Assembly: GCF_000969605.1 (NCBI RefSeq)
Contig: NZ_JZUE01000016.1
Span: 1-64,000, forward strand
DNA: 64,000 nucleotides
DNA from: Aquincola tertiaricarbonis
GTDB lineage: Bacteria > Pseudomonadota > Gammaproteobacteria > Burkholderiales > Burkholderiaceae_C
Direction of reading: 5' to 3'
This document shows, piece after piece, positions 1-9,947 of this stretch. A program made the position numbers and the translations under genes. The first letter of the stretch is position 1, and every line of letters begins with the position of its first letter. The notes under the pieces are model-generated. The model was not told the DNA's origin, ran no database searches, and saw only the letters and a program-made list of their open reading frames with translations.

Positions 1-429
1 GATCGGCACGTAGTTGTGCAGACCTTCCCTAGCGCGTAGGTGACCGACATGACCGTGCAGTCCTGCAGGTGAGCGAGTACTCCGGCGGCATCCCCGGGGG
101 TCGCGACCGTGCAGAGCGGGCCGTGCCGGTTGCTTCCGACCGCGGGGGCCGGTAACTGCTCGCCACTTGATCGCAGCCACGCCTCGGCGAGGCGTTTCTG
201 CATTTGCTCCAGGGGCAGTACGCGTGGGGCCAGGTCGCGTTCACTCGACGGCTCGAGGGCAAAACCAGCGCCAGCGCCTGGCTCAATACGTCGATTACAG
301 TCGGCGCGGGTGCGTTGGGCAGCGGCGCATAAGGCCGCCGCATTTACGCCCTGCAGCTGGACTCGGCGATGCTCGCCAGCCCGGTCGCGGCCAAGTCGAC
401 CGCCCACTGCGCCTCAAGTGAAGTCCTGT

Positions 430-836
430 GGCGCTGGCCTTAGGGGAGCAGCAGCGTTTCGGGCACCATGGCACGGGACGCCGTCGCCGTCCATCGCAAC
501 TGGAAGGCCGTGCGGCCGATGCTTCCGAAGCCGACGGCGCAAGAGGGCTGATTGGTAGGGCGGACGCGGTTGAAGCCGAAGATATGCGCACCGTTCTGCA
601 GATCGGCGATCGGCGTGCGGGCCGGGAGGGCGAAGGTGTTGCTGCTGTTGTCGAACAGCATTTCGGCGTCGATCAGGATGGCATTGGACTGCGTGGATTT
701 GTTCAGTCCAGGCCTTGATGGTGTCCCTGTGAACTGGGCAGCAGGTCATAGACCTCGTCTTGTGCCGCCAGCACGGACAGGGTGAAGGCGGCGCAAGCAA
801 GGGCGGTGACGCGTGCGGAAGGAGTTTTCGTGACAG
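430..836 (-). pseudogene. remnant of an exported protein gene
   Basis: Read on the minus strand from about 836, one frame gives a signal-peptide-like segment (TPSARVTALACAAFTLSVLA, then AQD) that ends in a stop near 715. A second frame then gives a stretch that looks like ordinary protein (containing MLFDNSSNTFALPART and IADLQNGAHIFGFNRV) which stops near 440. No ATG starts the first piece. This pattern fits a gene broken by frameshift, but I do not recognise the family. The remaining 1-430 contains only overlapping short frames that I cannot assign. Confidence 0.35.
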
Positions 837-1070
837 TTGAAGAAAGGCGGAAGTGAGCGGAGGAAGTTGCCCGAGAAGTGGCGCACGGAAAGCGGCGTGC
901 GATGCGGACGCGACAGTGTCGTCAGCGTCCCGGCACGAGCCGTGGAGCTATGCGACGGCTGGTGTGGAAGCCGGAGCGCATGTCGCGGATCGACAAGACC
1001 CTGGGCTTGTGAGCGCCGAAGCTGTGCGTCCCGCTCCGGGAACTTGTCCTTTTCTTGCCGAGGTCCTTCA

Positions 1071-2432
1071 ATGAATGCGATTCCCCGTTCCCCCCATGCG
1101 CTAGCCGCTGTCAGCCTGGCTGTGGCCTTTCTTGCGGCATGCGGTGGCCGTGACGATCCAGCGCGCGCCCTTCCGACGGCAGCGCAAAGCGATGCCAGCG
1201 ACCAGCCGGATGCGGCACTTGATGAACAAGCACGTCTTGCCTTCGAGGCCACCGACCACGAGGTGCGCGCACGCCAACTGCCCACTCTCTACTCCGAAGG
1301 CAGCGGCGCAGCGGCGCTGACCGCCGACGGGGATGCGCCCGCGGCCGCCAACTTCCCCGGCGTGAAGCAAAGCAACTTGGTGGCGAGCAAACCCGGCTAT
1401 GGCGCACCAATCATCGAGCCTGAAATGAAAAACGCCTGGGGCATCGCCATCCGCCCGGCAGGCCTGGGCGGCCACTTCTGGATCGGCGCCGCCGGGACCG
1501 GCACGTCCATCCAGTACGTCGGCGACGTCGGCGACACGGCGTTGTTCCAGGACGAGCTGGCCATCGTTACCACGGGCGGTCCCGCCACCGGTGTGGGCTT
1601 CAACCACGGCGCCGGCTTCACCATCACACAGGCCCACGCCAACGGACCCATCACGGCACCGACGAAGTTCTTCTTTGCCAATGCCAGTGGCACGCTTTCA
1701 GCGTGGACCGAACGCGCACGAACCGGCGGCGGCTTCGACCATCCGCTGGACAGCACCATCGTCGTCGACCGCAGCGCATTGGGCTCGAACTTCCTCGGCG
1801 TAACGGTCACACCCGATGCAGACCGCGTCCTGGTGGCCGATTTCGGCGCCGGTGCTCAACTGCGCAGCTACGACCACAGCTTCGCCGAACAGACGCCTTG
1901 GCCTAACCCGTTCCGGCCTGCCGGCGTGGTGCAGCCTGGCGGCTTCGAGGCCTTCAACGTGCAGGCGCTGGGCCGCAGCGTATTTGCGATGTACGGCCGC
2001 CACGTGCCACCCAACCCGACGCAGGCCCCACCGGCCGAGGGCCGCCTGGTTGAGTTTGACGCCAGCGGCAAGCAGGTGGCGCGCTGGTACGGCCGCGGAT
2101 TCCTCAACTACCCGTGGGGCGTGGCCAAGGCGCCTGCCAGTTACGGCCTGTATGCAGACTGCCTGCTGGTCGGCAACTTCGGCGACGGCACCGTGGTGGC
2201 CTTCCATCCGACGCTGCGCGTCGCACTGGATTACGTGCGCGACACCAGCGGCAAGAAGGTGGTGATCGACGGCCTGTGGGGTCTGCAGTTTGGCAACGGT
2301 GCCAGCCTTGGCGAAGCCGACCACATGTACTTCGCTGCCGGGCCGGAACGCGAGACCGAGGGCCTGTTCGGCAAACTTCAGGCCAACCCGACCACGCGGC
2401 CCGCCCTGGGCGGTGTGTCGATGTGTCGTTGA
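1071..2432 (+). CDS. TIGR03118 family lipoprotein
   Basis: 453 residues. The frame is open upstream to 837, but the ATG at 1071 begins a clear lipoprotein signal: MNAIPRSPHALAAVSLAVAF followed by LAAC, so Cys24 is the probable lipidated residue and the protein sits on a membrane facing the periplasm or outside. The body matches the TIGR03118 pattern: NAWGIAIRPAGLGGHFWIG near residue 110, PWGVAKAP and LLVGNFGDGTVVAFHP in the last third, and IDGLWGLQFGNG plus AAGPERETEGLFG near the end. These repeats suggest a beta-propeller-like fold. Function is unknown. It is followed 20 bp later by a membrane protein gene on the same strand, possibly an operon. Confidence 0.85.
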   Translation: MNAIPRSPHALAAVSLAVAFLAACGGRDDPARALPTAAQSDASDQPDAALDEQARLAFEATDHEVRARQLPTLYSEGSGAAALTADGDAPAAANFPGVKQSNLVASKPGYGAPIIEPEMKNAWGIAIRPAGLGGHFWIGAAGTGTSIQYVGDVGDTALFQDELAIVTTGGPATGVGFNHGAGFTITQAHANGPITAPTKFFFANASGTLSAWTERARTGGGFDHPLDSTIVVDRSALGSNFLGVTVTPDADRVLVADFGAGAQLRSYDHSFAEQTPWPNPFRPAGVVQPGGFEAFNVQALGRSVFAMYGRHVPPNPTQAPPAEGRLVEFDASGKQVARWYGRGFLNYPWGVAKAPASYGLYADCLLVGNFGDGTVVAFHPTLRVALDYVRDTSGKKVVIDGLWGLQFGNGASLGEADHMYFAAGPERETEGLFGKLQANPTTRPALGGVSMCR

Positions 2433-2452
2433 AACGGGATTGAGGGCGCGTC

Positions 2453-3070
2453 ATGGACTCTATGTCGCTGTGGCACCAGGCGGTCCTGTTCACACATGTC
2501 ATGGCCTTCGCGGTGACGCTGTCTGCCGTGCTGCGTGAAGACCTGCGGTTGCTGGCAACACGCCGCGTCGAGCCAATGCGGCTGCGCCAGACCATGCGTG
2601 TCGTCAGCGCCGGGCTCGCCGTGCTGTGGGCGACGGGTCTGGCGCTGGTGGCCGTCAGTGCGGCGGCCAGCCCGATGCCCTGGGCCCCTAACGCCAAGCT
2701 CTGCGCCAAGCTGGTGGTCGTCACGCTGCTGACGCTCAACGGCTGTGCCTTGCATGTCTGCGTCTTCCCGCGTCTGCAGGCCGGTACGTTCTCCTGGACT
2801 GCCGGGCTGCGGCTGCCGGCCGCGCTGGGCGCCATCAGCAGCGCCAGCTGGGTCTACGCCGCGTTCGTGGGCGTGGCCCGGCCTCTGTCACCGGCGATGC
2901 CGTTTGCAGGCTTCATGGCCCTGTACGCCGCGGCGCTGGCCATGGCCCTGTTCTTGGCCCGTGTGCTGTTGGGGACAGCGCCGGCAATGCACCAGCGCAG
3001 CCGCCGCCTTCAGCGTCGGTTGCACACGGTGACGCCCCGTCGGGGCGCATCTGCGGGAGAATGTCGCTGA
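2453..3070 (+). CDS. five-TM integral membrane protein, unknown function
   Basis: 205 residues, ATG preceded by GAGGG about 9 bases upstream. Five hydrophobic segments can be seen at about residues 7-27, 49-71, 81-103, 119-141 and 150-170, with a basic cytoplasmic-looking tail (RRLQRRL). I see no catalytic or binding motif and do not recognise the family with confidence. The close spacing behind the TIGR03118 lipoprotein gene suggests the two are co-transcribed. Confidence 0.7.
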   Translation: MDSMSLWHQAVLFTHVMAFAVTLSAVLREDLRLLATRRVEPMRLRQTMRVVSAGLAVLWATGLALVAVSAAASPMPWAPNAKLCAKLVVVTLLTLNGCALHVCVFPRLQAGTFSWTAGLRLPAALGAISSASWVYAAFVGVARPLSPAMPFAGFMALYAAALAMALFLARVLLGTAPAMHQRSRRLQRRLHTVTPRRGASAGECR

Positions 3071-3098
3071 TTGCAACCGCGCGAGAGCCCGTCCCCGG

Positions 3099-4175
3099 AT
3101 GCCTGCCTCTCACCAGAACATTCGCTTCATTAGCAGCCACGATGGCGTGCGCCTGGCTTATGCCAGTGCTGGCGCGGGGCCGACGCTGATCAAGGCCGCG
3201 ACTTGGTTGTCGCACTTGGAATACGATTGGCAGAGCCCGGTGTGGAGCCATCTGCTGCAGTCCTTGTCCGCGCAGTACACGTTCGTGCGTTACGACGAGC
3301 GTGGCTGCGGCTTGTCGGACTGGCTCGTGGAGGACTTGTCCTTTGAAAGCTGGGTGCGCGACCTCGAAGTCCTGGCCGATGCCATTGGCGCCGAGCGCTT
3401 CGCCTTGCTGGGCATGTCGCAGGGGGCGTCGATAGCCATCGCCTATGCCGTGCGACACCCCGAGCGGGTATCTCACCTCGTGCTGCATGGCGGTTATGCA
3501 CGGGGGCGCCTGGTGCGCAGCAACACAGCGGCGGAGCGCGAAGAGGTCGAGACCATGAACAAGCTGGCCGAGCTGGGATGGGGCAAGGCCGACCCCTCGT
3601 TCCGACAGTTCTTCACCAGCCAGTTCATTCCAGGCGGTCGGCCCGAGCAGCACCATTGGTTCAACGAGCTCGAGCGCATTTCCACGTCACCGGCCAACGC
3701 GGTGCGGTTCATGCGCGAATTCGCGCGCATCGATGTGTCCCACCTCCTGCACCGGGTGCGTTGTCCGACGCTGGTGCTGCACAGCCGGCATGAAGTGCGC
3801 CAGCCCTTCGAGCAAGGGCGCCTGCTCGCCACCGCTATCCCGGGCGCCCAATTTGTGCCCATCGAAAGCGGCAATCACCTGCTGTTGGAAGACGAGCCCG
3901 GCTGGCAGCACTGGATTGACGCTGTGCGCAGGTTTCTGCCCCGCGCTGCGGGCGCCGAGCTGCCCGGCTTTGCGGCGCTGACTGATCGCCAGCGAGAGCT
4001 GCTGGAACTCATCGCCCAGGGGCGCGACAACGCACAGATCGCTGCTATCTTGTCCTTGAGCGAGAAAACCGTGCGCAACCACATCACCCACATCTTCGCC
4101 AAACTACAAGTGGAGACCCGCGCACAAGCCATCGTGCGTGCGCGCGACTCGGGCTTCGGCCGCCTGGGCGATTGA
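3099..4175 (+). CDS. alpha/beta hydrolase fused to a LuxR-type DNA-binding domain
   Basis: 358 residues. Residues 10-280 are an alpha/beta hydrolase: RYDERGCGLSDW near 64-75 and the nucleophile elbow GMSQG with Ser107; a late histidine in SGNHLLLEDEPGW is the likely catalytic His. Residues about 290-350 are a LuxR/GerE helix-turn-helix (LTDRQRELLELIAQG and NAQIAAILSLSEKTVRNHIT). Known members of this fusion family are treated as transcriptional regulators whose hydrolase-like part may sense or cleave a small molecule. The gene is convergent with the AraC gene, with only 17 bp between the stops. The ligand and targets cannot be read from the sequence. Confidence 0.85.
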   Translation: MPASHQNIRFISSHDGVRLAYASAGAGPTLIKAATWLSHLEYDWQSPVWSHLLQSLSAQYTFVRYDERGCGLSDWLVEDLSFESWVRDLEVLADAIGAERFALLGMSQGASIAIAYAVRHPERVSHLVLHGGYARGRLVRSNTAAEREEVETMNKLAELGWGKADPSFRQFFTSQFIPGGRPEQHHWFNELERISTSPANAVRFMREFARIDVSHLLHRVRCPTLVLHSRHEVRQPFEQGRLLATAIPGAQFVPIESGNHLLLEDEPGWQHWIDAVRRFLPRAAGAELPGFAALTDRQRELLELIAQGRDNAQIAAILSLSEKTVRNHITHIFAKLQVETRAQAIVRARDSGFGRLGD

Positions 4176-4192
4176 GCCGGCCGTCTCCCAAA

Positions 4193-5065
4193 TCACAAAT
4201 ACACCGTGCCGCCACCAGTGGCGCGGCGGAAGCCAGCAGCCAGCGGGCTGGGCCGGCTGCGCGTGAGGCGCCCCGGGGTCAGGCCGGTGAGCTGGCGCAC
4301 GACTCGCGACATGTGGGCCTGGTCGGCAAAACCAACGTCGGCCGCGATGTCGGCCAGCGTTGCCCCCGTCTGAGCCTTGCGCGAGACGGCCTGCACACAA
4401 GCAACCTGCGCTAGGTGGCGAGGTGACGTGCCCAGCCATTGTCGGAAGTCGCGCTCGAGCTGGCGCCGCGACACGTGCTGTTCGCCGGCAAGCGTCTCCA
4501 TCGCCACACGCGGGTCGCCCACCAGCCGCATTGCCGCACGGCCGGCGCGCAGCGCCGCATCGCCGACATGGCGGTGCGCCGTTGCGCGCACTTCCAGCCA
4601 AGCCGCAAAGGCCAGCAGCTTTTTGTCCAGCGTGCCGGCGCGCGCCACGTCCGACTCCAGGTCGCGCGTCAAGTGGTTGTCGAGCAGTTCCGCCATGCGC
4701 GCACGGATACGTGGCGCTGCCGCCAGCGGGCGCGCGTCCAGCAACTGCACCGCGCCCAGCGGGGTAAGCAGGGCAAAAAGGGTGACGCAATTGCCCTGAC
4801 CGGAGAACTCGCCCGTGCGCTTGCGGATGCCGGTAAGGTGGGTGTTCTCGCCATGCGCGCCTTTCTGTTCGATGGCGTCGGGCCCCCGTCCGAGCTGGAC
4901 GCTGAGTACCAGGGATTCGTGCGGCACGATGGCCAGGGGCAGTGGCCCGCCGATGCTGAGTTCGGCCGACATCAGCGCACTGACGTAAGGGCGCAGTGCG
5001 CCTGACACCGGAAGGGTGTGCGTGCACAACGGCAAGCTGGCCTGCGAGGTGGTGTCGTTGGTCAT
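4193..5065 (-). CDS. AraC family transcriptional regulator
   Basis: About 290 residues from the ATG at 5065. Upstream ATGs in frame at 5104 and 5134 are possible and no start has a convincing ribosome site, so the N-terminus is uncertain. The C-terminal 100 residues carry the double helix-turn-helix of AraC proteins (EQHVSRRQLERDFRQWLGTS, then GATLADIAADVGFADQAHMS and the closing LTGLTPGRL). The N-terminal half is an effector-binding domain of the DUF6597/AraC type without a visible catalytic feature. No adjacent gene points to its target; the upstream side is about 860 bp of non-coding DNA. Confidence 0.8.
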   Translation of the reverse strand: MTNDTTSQASLPLCTHTLPVSGALRPYVSALMSAELSIGGPLPLAIVPHESLVLSVQLGRGPDAIEQKGAHGENTHLTGIRKRTGEFSGQGNCVTLFALLTPLGAVQLLDARPLAAAPRIRARMAELLDNHLTRDLESDVARAGTLDKKLLAFAAWLEVRATAHRHVGDAALRAGRAAMRLVGDPRVAMETLAGEQHVSRRQLERDFRQWLGTSPRHLAQVACVQAVSRKAQTGATLADIAADVGFADQAHMSRVVRQLTGLTPGRLTRSRPSPLAAGFRRATGGGTVYL

Positions 5066-5928
5066 CGGAGTTCTCGCCGCCGGGAGGGTGCCAGCGAATG
5101 TGCTCATTCTTTCCAGCGGGCCACAGAAGGCCATGGGGCGGGTGTCCCGTCTTCGCGTGCAGGGCTTGGTGCGTCACGGCGCATGATGGGACAAAGGCCC
5201 TCTCCTGCCTCACCGGCGAGACGTCCGTGTGAAGGTCGACCTGCCCGCCTGGCGCGGCGGGTGCTGCCAGCCGCTAAGCGAATTCAGGCCCGAGGATCGC
5301 TGCGCTTGACCTTCGAACATCGCCGGTCCCTGCCCGGCTGACCGTCCGCAGCGGCAGGAAAGGACGGTCGGTCTTCTGGAGGCCGTTCAGCGGCAGGACG
5401 GCCCGGGCAGCTGCCTACAGCCCGAGATGGCCGCTCGCAGAGACCGACCAGCACCGATCGTGACCGCTCCGCGCGGTGTGCATGGCTCAGGCTGCGCAGC
5501 TGGTCCATCGCCGGGGCGCCGTCTTTGCAGCTACCGTGGTAACCACCGCCTTTCCCGTTGGACGGCCGGCACCCGATCCTCCAGACAGCAATGCCACGGC
5601 ATGACACATCCACCCCACGGAAATCGACTGGTTCTCGTACGGCTATCCGCGGGCCCCGGCACTGGGTCCGTGGGTCACGGTCGAGCGCAGCTTCACAGGC
5701 CGTCATGCGGCATTCAGCACGGCCCCCTAGGGTCATTTTATTTACGGCGCCTGACACAGACGAATACAGCCTTGAGAGGTGCATCCCCCGGGGTGTGCCA
5801 AACGGCAAATGAGCGAGGCACATTGCTAGCCGACTTCGCCTCGCCGGTGCTTTCGTCGCAGTTGTGCAAGACGGCCTGCCAGCCTGCTGCGAGCATGGTG
5901 CTTTGAACCCACCTGACCATGTGCTGCG
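5066..5928. other. non-coding stretch, nothing recognised
   Basis: Open frames exist on both strands, as expected at this GC content, but none gives a recognisable protein, a consistent codon pattern or a good start. Probably decayed DNA upstream of the AraC gene. Confidence 0.4.
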
Positions 5929-6156
5929 ATGACCGAAATCCAAGCCGTTAATGCCCCCGCGGGCGCATGCGAACGGCCTGCTGCCGCGCCCAGCGGAACA
6001 GGCCTCTTGTCACACCTGTGGCGCAGCCTTCTTCAGAGCAAGCGCGAAGCCTACTTCGCGAGTGCGACGGACCTCGTTGACCTCGAGCGCCGCCAACGCA
6101 CGTGGGAACGCGCCTCGCACGAACCCAGCCTCGTGACGCTGGAGGCCTGGCGGTGA
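5929..6156 (+). CDS. small protein, DUF3563/YjiS-like
   Basis: 75 residues. The stretch LLQSKREAYFASATDLVDLERRQRTWER resembles, in its spacing and its DLVDLERR.R.WER core, short conserved proteins of the DUF3563/DUF1127 kind found in several copies in Burkholderiales. No ribosome site stands out and the surroundings are decayed, so the gene may not be functional. Role unknown. Confidence 0.4.
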   Translation: MTEIQAVNAPAGACERPAAAPSGTGLLSHLWRSLLQSKREAYFASATDLVDLERRQRTWERASHEPSLVTLEAWR

Positions 6157-6950
6157 GCAGCACCCGACGCTTCGATGCAGCTGCTCATCCGCAGTGCGCG
6201 GCTGATGCTGCACTCGGCTTGCGACAAGAACCTCGACAAGTCGCTCGCGCTTTTGGCGCCCGAGGCAGCCGCAATTTGTGCGATGGCAATTTGCCCACGC
6301 ACGCGCAGGTCACCGTGTGCTTGGCGCTCGGCCGCTGCCCCTCAGCGAGGCGGAAGCGCCGCCACTGGATTCTTCCCGTCTCCCTGTTGGACTCGACATA
6401 GGACCACAGTCGGCCGCGCGCCGTTCCAGCTGCAGACAGTCCTCCTTTGGTTCTCATGCGGGCTTCTGGCGTACCGCCGTAAGCGCTACGCCGGCACGTG
6501 CGCAACACGATATTTGGGCCGGAGCGTAGCACCGCGCCGGCCAGTCTCACCACCCGGCGTTAAAAGCGGCAAATCGCAGGACCCGCTCCAGACCACCTGC
6601 AATCACGGCTCGAATGGTGTCTAACCGCTCGACCATCCGCTGTGGGACCCGAAAACGACAGCTCCAGGCCGCCCGGCAGCTTGCGGAGCCGGCTTGTTAG
6701 GACCGCGAAGGGCCTGCGGCGGTAGGTTGCAGCTGCGACGAAAACTGGAGAGTGAAGTTGCCCCATGACGTTCGTGGCGAAATTCAGTGAGCGCTCAGCG
6801 CCCACGCGACCGAGAAGCTGGGCATGCCGTTCATCGCATGCAGCGAGCGGCTGCGGTCGATGCAGTCGGCCGGGCCGGTGGTGACCTTCTGCGGCGTGAT
6901 CACCGCCTTTGCTGAGCGTTACGCGCAGCGCAGTGCCAGCCCATGACAGT
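6157..6950. other. non-coding stretch, nothing recognised
   Basis: No frame on either strand gives a recognisable protein. It separates the small DUF3563-like gene from a chemoreceptor remnant and is probably decayed coding DNA. Confidence 0.35.
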
Positions 6951-6954
6951 GGCT

Positions 6955-7290
6955 GGGCGTCAAGGACTTGATCTCCTTGGTGGCTTGTGCGCTGCGAAAA
7001 GCGGGGCCAGCCACGACCGTGACACCGCGTCTTTGCTCACTGGCGTGTGCCGCTCCACGGCGGCGTTCAGCGCCAGGATGTTGGTCTGAAAGGCAATGCC
7101 GTCGATGGTGCTGATGATGTCGGCGATGCGCTCGCCACTTTGGGTGATGTCGTCCATGATTGCAACGGCCTATGCAACAACCTAGCCCCTTGGCTGGCCG
7201 CTTGGCTTGCCAAGGCGGCCCACTGAGTGGCTTGCTTTGTCGTGGCCTTCAGTCCTCCATCGCTACGCCGCATCTTTGCGGGCAGGGACA
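6955..7290 (-). pseudogene. remnant of a methyl-accepting chemotaxis protein
   Basis: The minus strand reads, across at least two frame changes, pieces of the conserved chemoreceptor signalling hairpin: KATTKQATQWAALASQAASQ, then [20 protein letters not shown] and [15 protein letters not shown], then a degraded equivalent of [15 protein letters not shown] ([24 protein letters not shown]). The sensory and membrane parts are gone. The intact copy of this family lies at 11540-13294, and the remnant is clearly different from it in detail, so it is an old relic rather than a recent duplicate. Confidence 0.75.
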
Positions 7291-7466
7291 CCAGATGCCC
7301 GACTGGGTGGTGTTTATCAGCAGCTCGGCGACAGGGCGTCTTTCGGCATCGACGGCGTCGTGCCAGGGCGGCGGCAGTAGAGTAGCGCTGTTCATCGCCA
7401 CCTGCGATGTCTTCGCCACCCCCGGTGAAGCGGGAAGCTGGAGACAGTGGCAGGCGCTCGGCACGG

Positions 7467-7874
7467 TTAGGCTGCCACCAGCCCGCGCCTCGGGACAGGC
7501 GTCGAGAACACGATGGACGTGCGCGTCTCGCCGTATCCGTTGATGCTACCGAGGAAGCGCTCCAGGTCCGCCAGGTCGCGCGCCACCACGGTCATGAGGT
7601 AGGAGTCGGCACCGGCCACGTGGTGACATTCCAGCACTTGCTGCGTTTTGGCCAGCGTGTTCAGCAGCCGCTGCTTGCCGGGCTGTGCGGCGGTGACGCC
7701 CACGATCGCCTCTACAGCGTAGCCAACGCGCGCCGGGTCAGCTTGGCGCCGATGGATCGCACCACGCCCGCAGCCTGCAGGCGCTGCAGCCGCTCCACCG
7801 TCGCCGGGGCGGTGGAGAGCCAACGGCTTCATGAAGTTGCCCAGGCAGCAGCCTCCCGCGATCGAGCAGCACAT
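7467..7874 (-). pseudogene. Lrp/AsnC family regulator, frameshifted
   Basis: The C-terminal ligand-binding half is intact in one frame (DPARVGYAVEAIVGV, then QQVLECHHVAGADSYLMTVV and DLERFLGSINGYGETRTSIV). The N-terminal helix-turn-helix lies in two other frames: GQLHEAVG, then LSTAPATVERLQRLQAAGVV followed by RSIGAKL. One missing base near 7742 and one near 7825 would join the three pieces into a normal Lrp-type protein of about 150 residues. Either a recent pseudogene or a double sequence error. It ends next to the dehydrogenase gene, on the same strand downstream of it. Confidence 0.7.
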
Positions 7875-7949
7875 CGGCCGGCTCAGCGTGACGTCATCGA
7901 CTCAACGACGCACGCCTGGACAGGCTGCGCCGCGAGGCTCACCGCCGCA

Positions 7950-8930
7950 TCAGGTTGTCAGGCTGTGTGTCGGCCGCTGGCCGGCCAGGGCCTGGGCCAG
8001 GCTCTCCAGCACCAGCTCGCCCATGGCCTTTCGGGTCTCCGCGGTCGCACTCGCCCGGTGGGCCTGGAGCGTCACATGGTCCATCTCGAACAACGCGGGC
8101 GGTACGTTGGGCTCGTCCACGAACACGTCCAGCCCGGCGCCGGCGATGCGCCTGTCATGCAGCGCACGCACTAGGTCGTCCTCCTTCACCAGCCGGCCGC
8201 GGGCCACGTTCACCAGCACCCCTTGCGGCCCCAGCGCGTCCAGCACCGCTGCGTCAACGATGCCGTCGGCCTTGTCGGCCGCAGCGCACAGCACCAGCGC
8301 ATCGCTGTCGCGGGCCAGCTGCAGCAGCGCCGGCTCGTAGGGCCAGTCCACGCCCGGGATGGGCGCCAGGTCGGTATAGCGCACGGGGCAGCCGAAGGCC
8401 TGCACCCGCATGGCCACCGCACGGCCCACACGGCCCAGCCCGACGATGCCCACCCGCAGGCCGCTGAAGCGGCGGGCCAGTGGAATCGCGCTGGGCTGCG
8501 GATGCCGCACCCAGGCACCGGAGCGCACAAACCGATCCACCGCGCACAGGTTGCGGCAGACCGCCAGCAGCAGCACCACCGCCAAGTCGGCCACGTCCTC
8601 GGTCAGCGCGCCGAAGGTACCGGTGACCGGCAAGCCGCGCTCGCGGCAATAGGCCAAGTCCACCGCGTCGGTGCCCACGCCGTTCACCGCCACCACCTCC
8701 AGCGCGGGCAGCCGCTCCATCAGGCCGCGTGAAATGCCGGTGTGGCCGCCGGTGATCACGCCGCGCATCTGCGCGCCATGGGCGGCGATGTAGGCATCGG
8801 GCGCGGCCTGCTCGTACAGCCGGTGCACGGTGTAGAGGGCTTCCAGCCGTTCATTGACCGACGGCACGAGGATGGGATTGAGCTGGAGAATGTGCGGCTT
8901 CATGGTAGGGAGCAAGGTGGACAGGGTCAT
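7950..8930 (-). CDS. D-isomer-specific 2-hydroxyacid dehydrogenase (glyoxylate/hydroxypyruvate reductase-like)
   Basis: 326 residues. NAD(P)H-dependent reduction of a 2-keto acid, or the reverse, in the cytoplasm. The Rossmann motif GLGRVG is at 164-169, and the catalytic triad of the family is visible as Arg244 (NVARGRLV), Glu273 (VFVDEPNV) and His291 (LQAHRAS). The ATG overlaps the stop of the upstream Bug receptor gene by 4 bp (ATGA), so translation is probably coupled; a second in-frame ATG at 8903 is less likely. Shared transcription with a periplasmic carboxylate receptor suggests the substrate is, or derives from, an imported organic acid. Confidence 0.9.
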   Translation of the reverse strand: MTLSTLLPTMKPHILQLNPILVPSVNERLEALYTVHRLYEQAAPDAYIAAHGAQMRGVITGGHTGISRGLMERLPALEVVAVNGVGTDAVDLAYCRERGLPVTGTFGALTEDVADLAVVLLLAVCRNLCAVDRFVRSGAWVRHPQPSAIPLARRFSGLRVGIVGLGRVGRAVAMRVQAFGCPVRYTDLAPIPGVDWPYEPALLQLARDSDALVLCAAADKADGIVDAAVLDALGPQGVLVNVARGRLVKEDDLVRALHDRRIAGAGLDVFVDEPNVPPALFEMDHVTLQAHRASATAETRKAMGELVLESLAQALAGQRPTHSLTT

Positions 8931-9892
8931 TCGGGCTGGATGCCGGCGGCCTGGATCACGCTGCCCCAGCGCTTGAACTCGGCCGCCTGGAAGCTCGCCA
9001 GCTCGGCCGGAGTGGAGGTGAACGGCTCCATGCCGTTCTGCTCGATGAAGCGGCGCACCGGCTCCGTGGTGAGTGCCTTTTGCATCAGCTCGTTGATGCG
9101 CTGCACCACCGGCGCCGGCGTGCCGGCTGGCGCGTACACCGCGTTCCAGTAGCTGATCTCATAGCCGGGCAGACCGGCCTCGGCAATGGTCGGCAGATCG
9201 GGCACCAGCGGCGAACGCTTGGGGCTGCTGACGCCCAGCGCCTTGAGCTTGCCGGCCTTGACCTGCGGCAGGCTGGTCGTCAGGTCCACGATCATCAGAT
9301 CGATCTGTCCGCCCACCAGGTCGATGATCGCCTGCGGATTGGCCTTGTAGGGCACGTAGGTGAGCTGGGTGCCGGTCATCTGCTGGAACAGCTCCGCCGC
9401 CACCCGGGCCGAGGAACTGCCCGCGCCGAAAGACAGTGGCTGCTTCTTCGCCACCGCGGCCAGCTCGCTCACACCCTTCGCCTTCACGCCGGGGTGGGTC
9501 ACCAGCAGCAGGTAGCCCTTGACCAGCGCCCCGACCGGCGCGAAGTCCTTCACCGGGTCGTAGGCCAGCTTGCGGAACAGGTGCGGATTGGCGGCCTGCG
9601 TGGTGTTCGTGGTGATGAACAGCGTGTGGCCGTCCGGCGCGGCGCGGGCCACCGATTGCGCCGCAATGCCGCCGCTCGCGCCGGCCTTGTTGTCCACGAT
9701 GACCGGCGTCTTGGTCTCGGCGGAGATTTCTTGCGCGATCGCCCGGGCCAAGCCGTCGGTGGTGCTGCCAGCGCTGGAGCCCACCACGAGGGTGATGGGC
9801 TTCGTGGGGTAGCCATTGGCCAGCGCCGTCGGCAACGCGCCCGTCAACGAGGTTGCCAGGGCGACCAGTGCGGTCAAGCGGGTGAAGGTCAT
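8927..9892 (-). CDS. Bug-type tripartite tricarboxylate receptor (TctC family)
   Basis: 321 residues with a Sec signal peptide (MTFTRLTALVALATSLTGAL, cleavage after ALA). Mature features of the family: YPTKPITLVVGSSAGSTTDG, the VIVDNKAGASGGIAA segment, LTYVPYKANPQAIIDLVGGQ and the DLPTIAEAGLPGYE stretch. Bug receptors bind organic acids in the periplasm; no TctA/TctB membrane genes are nearby, as is common for orphan Bug genes in Burkholderiales. Ribosome site GGAG 8 bases before the ATG. Co-transcribed with the dehydrogenase downstream and divergent from the citrate-synthase-like gene. Confidence 0.92.
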   Translation of the reverse strand: MTFTRLTALVALATSLTGALPTALANGYPTKPITLVVGSSAGSTTDGLARAIAQEISAETKTPVIVDNKAGASGGIAAQSVARAAPDGHTLFITTNTTQAANPHLFRKLAYDPVKDFAPVGALVKGYLLLVTHPGVKAKGVSELAAVAKKQPLSFGAGSSSARVAAELFQQMTGTQLTYVPYKANPQAIIDLVGGQIDLMIVDLTTSLPQVKAGKLKALGVSSPKRSPLVPDLPTIAEAGLPGYEISYWNAVYAPAGTPAPVVQRINELMQKALTTEPVRRFIEQNGMEPFTSTPAELASFQAAEFKRWGSVIQAAGIQPE

Positions 9893-9947
9893 CGTGTCGT
9901 CTCCATCAATGTGGAGCCCATGCTAGGCAGCTGGCGGCCGATGAGTC

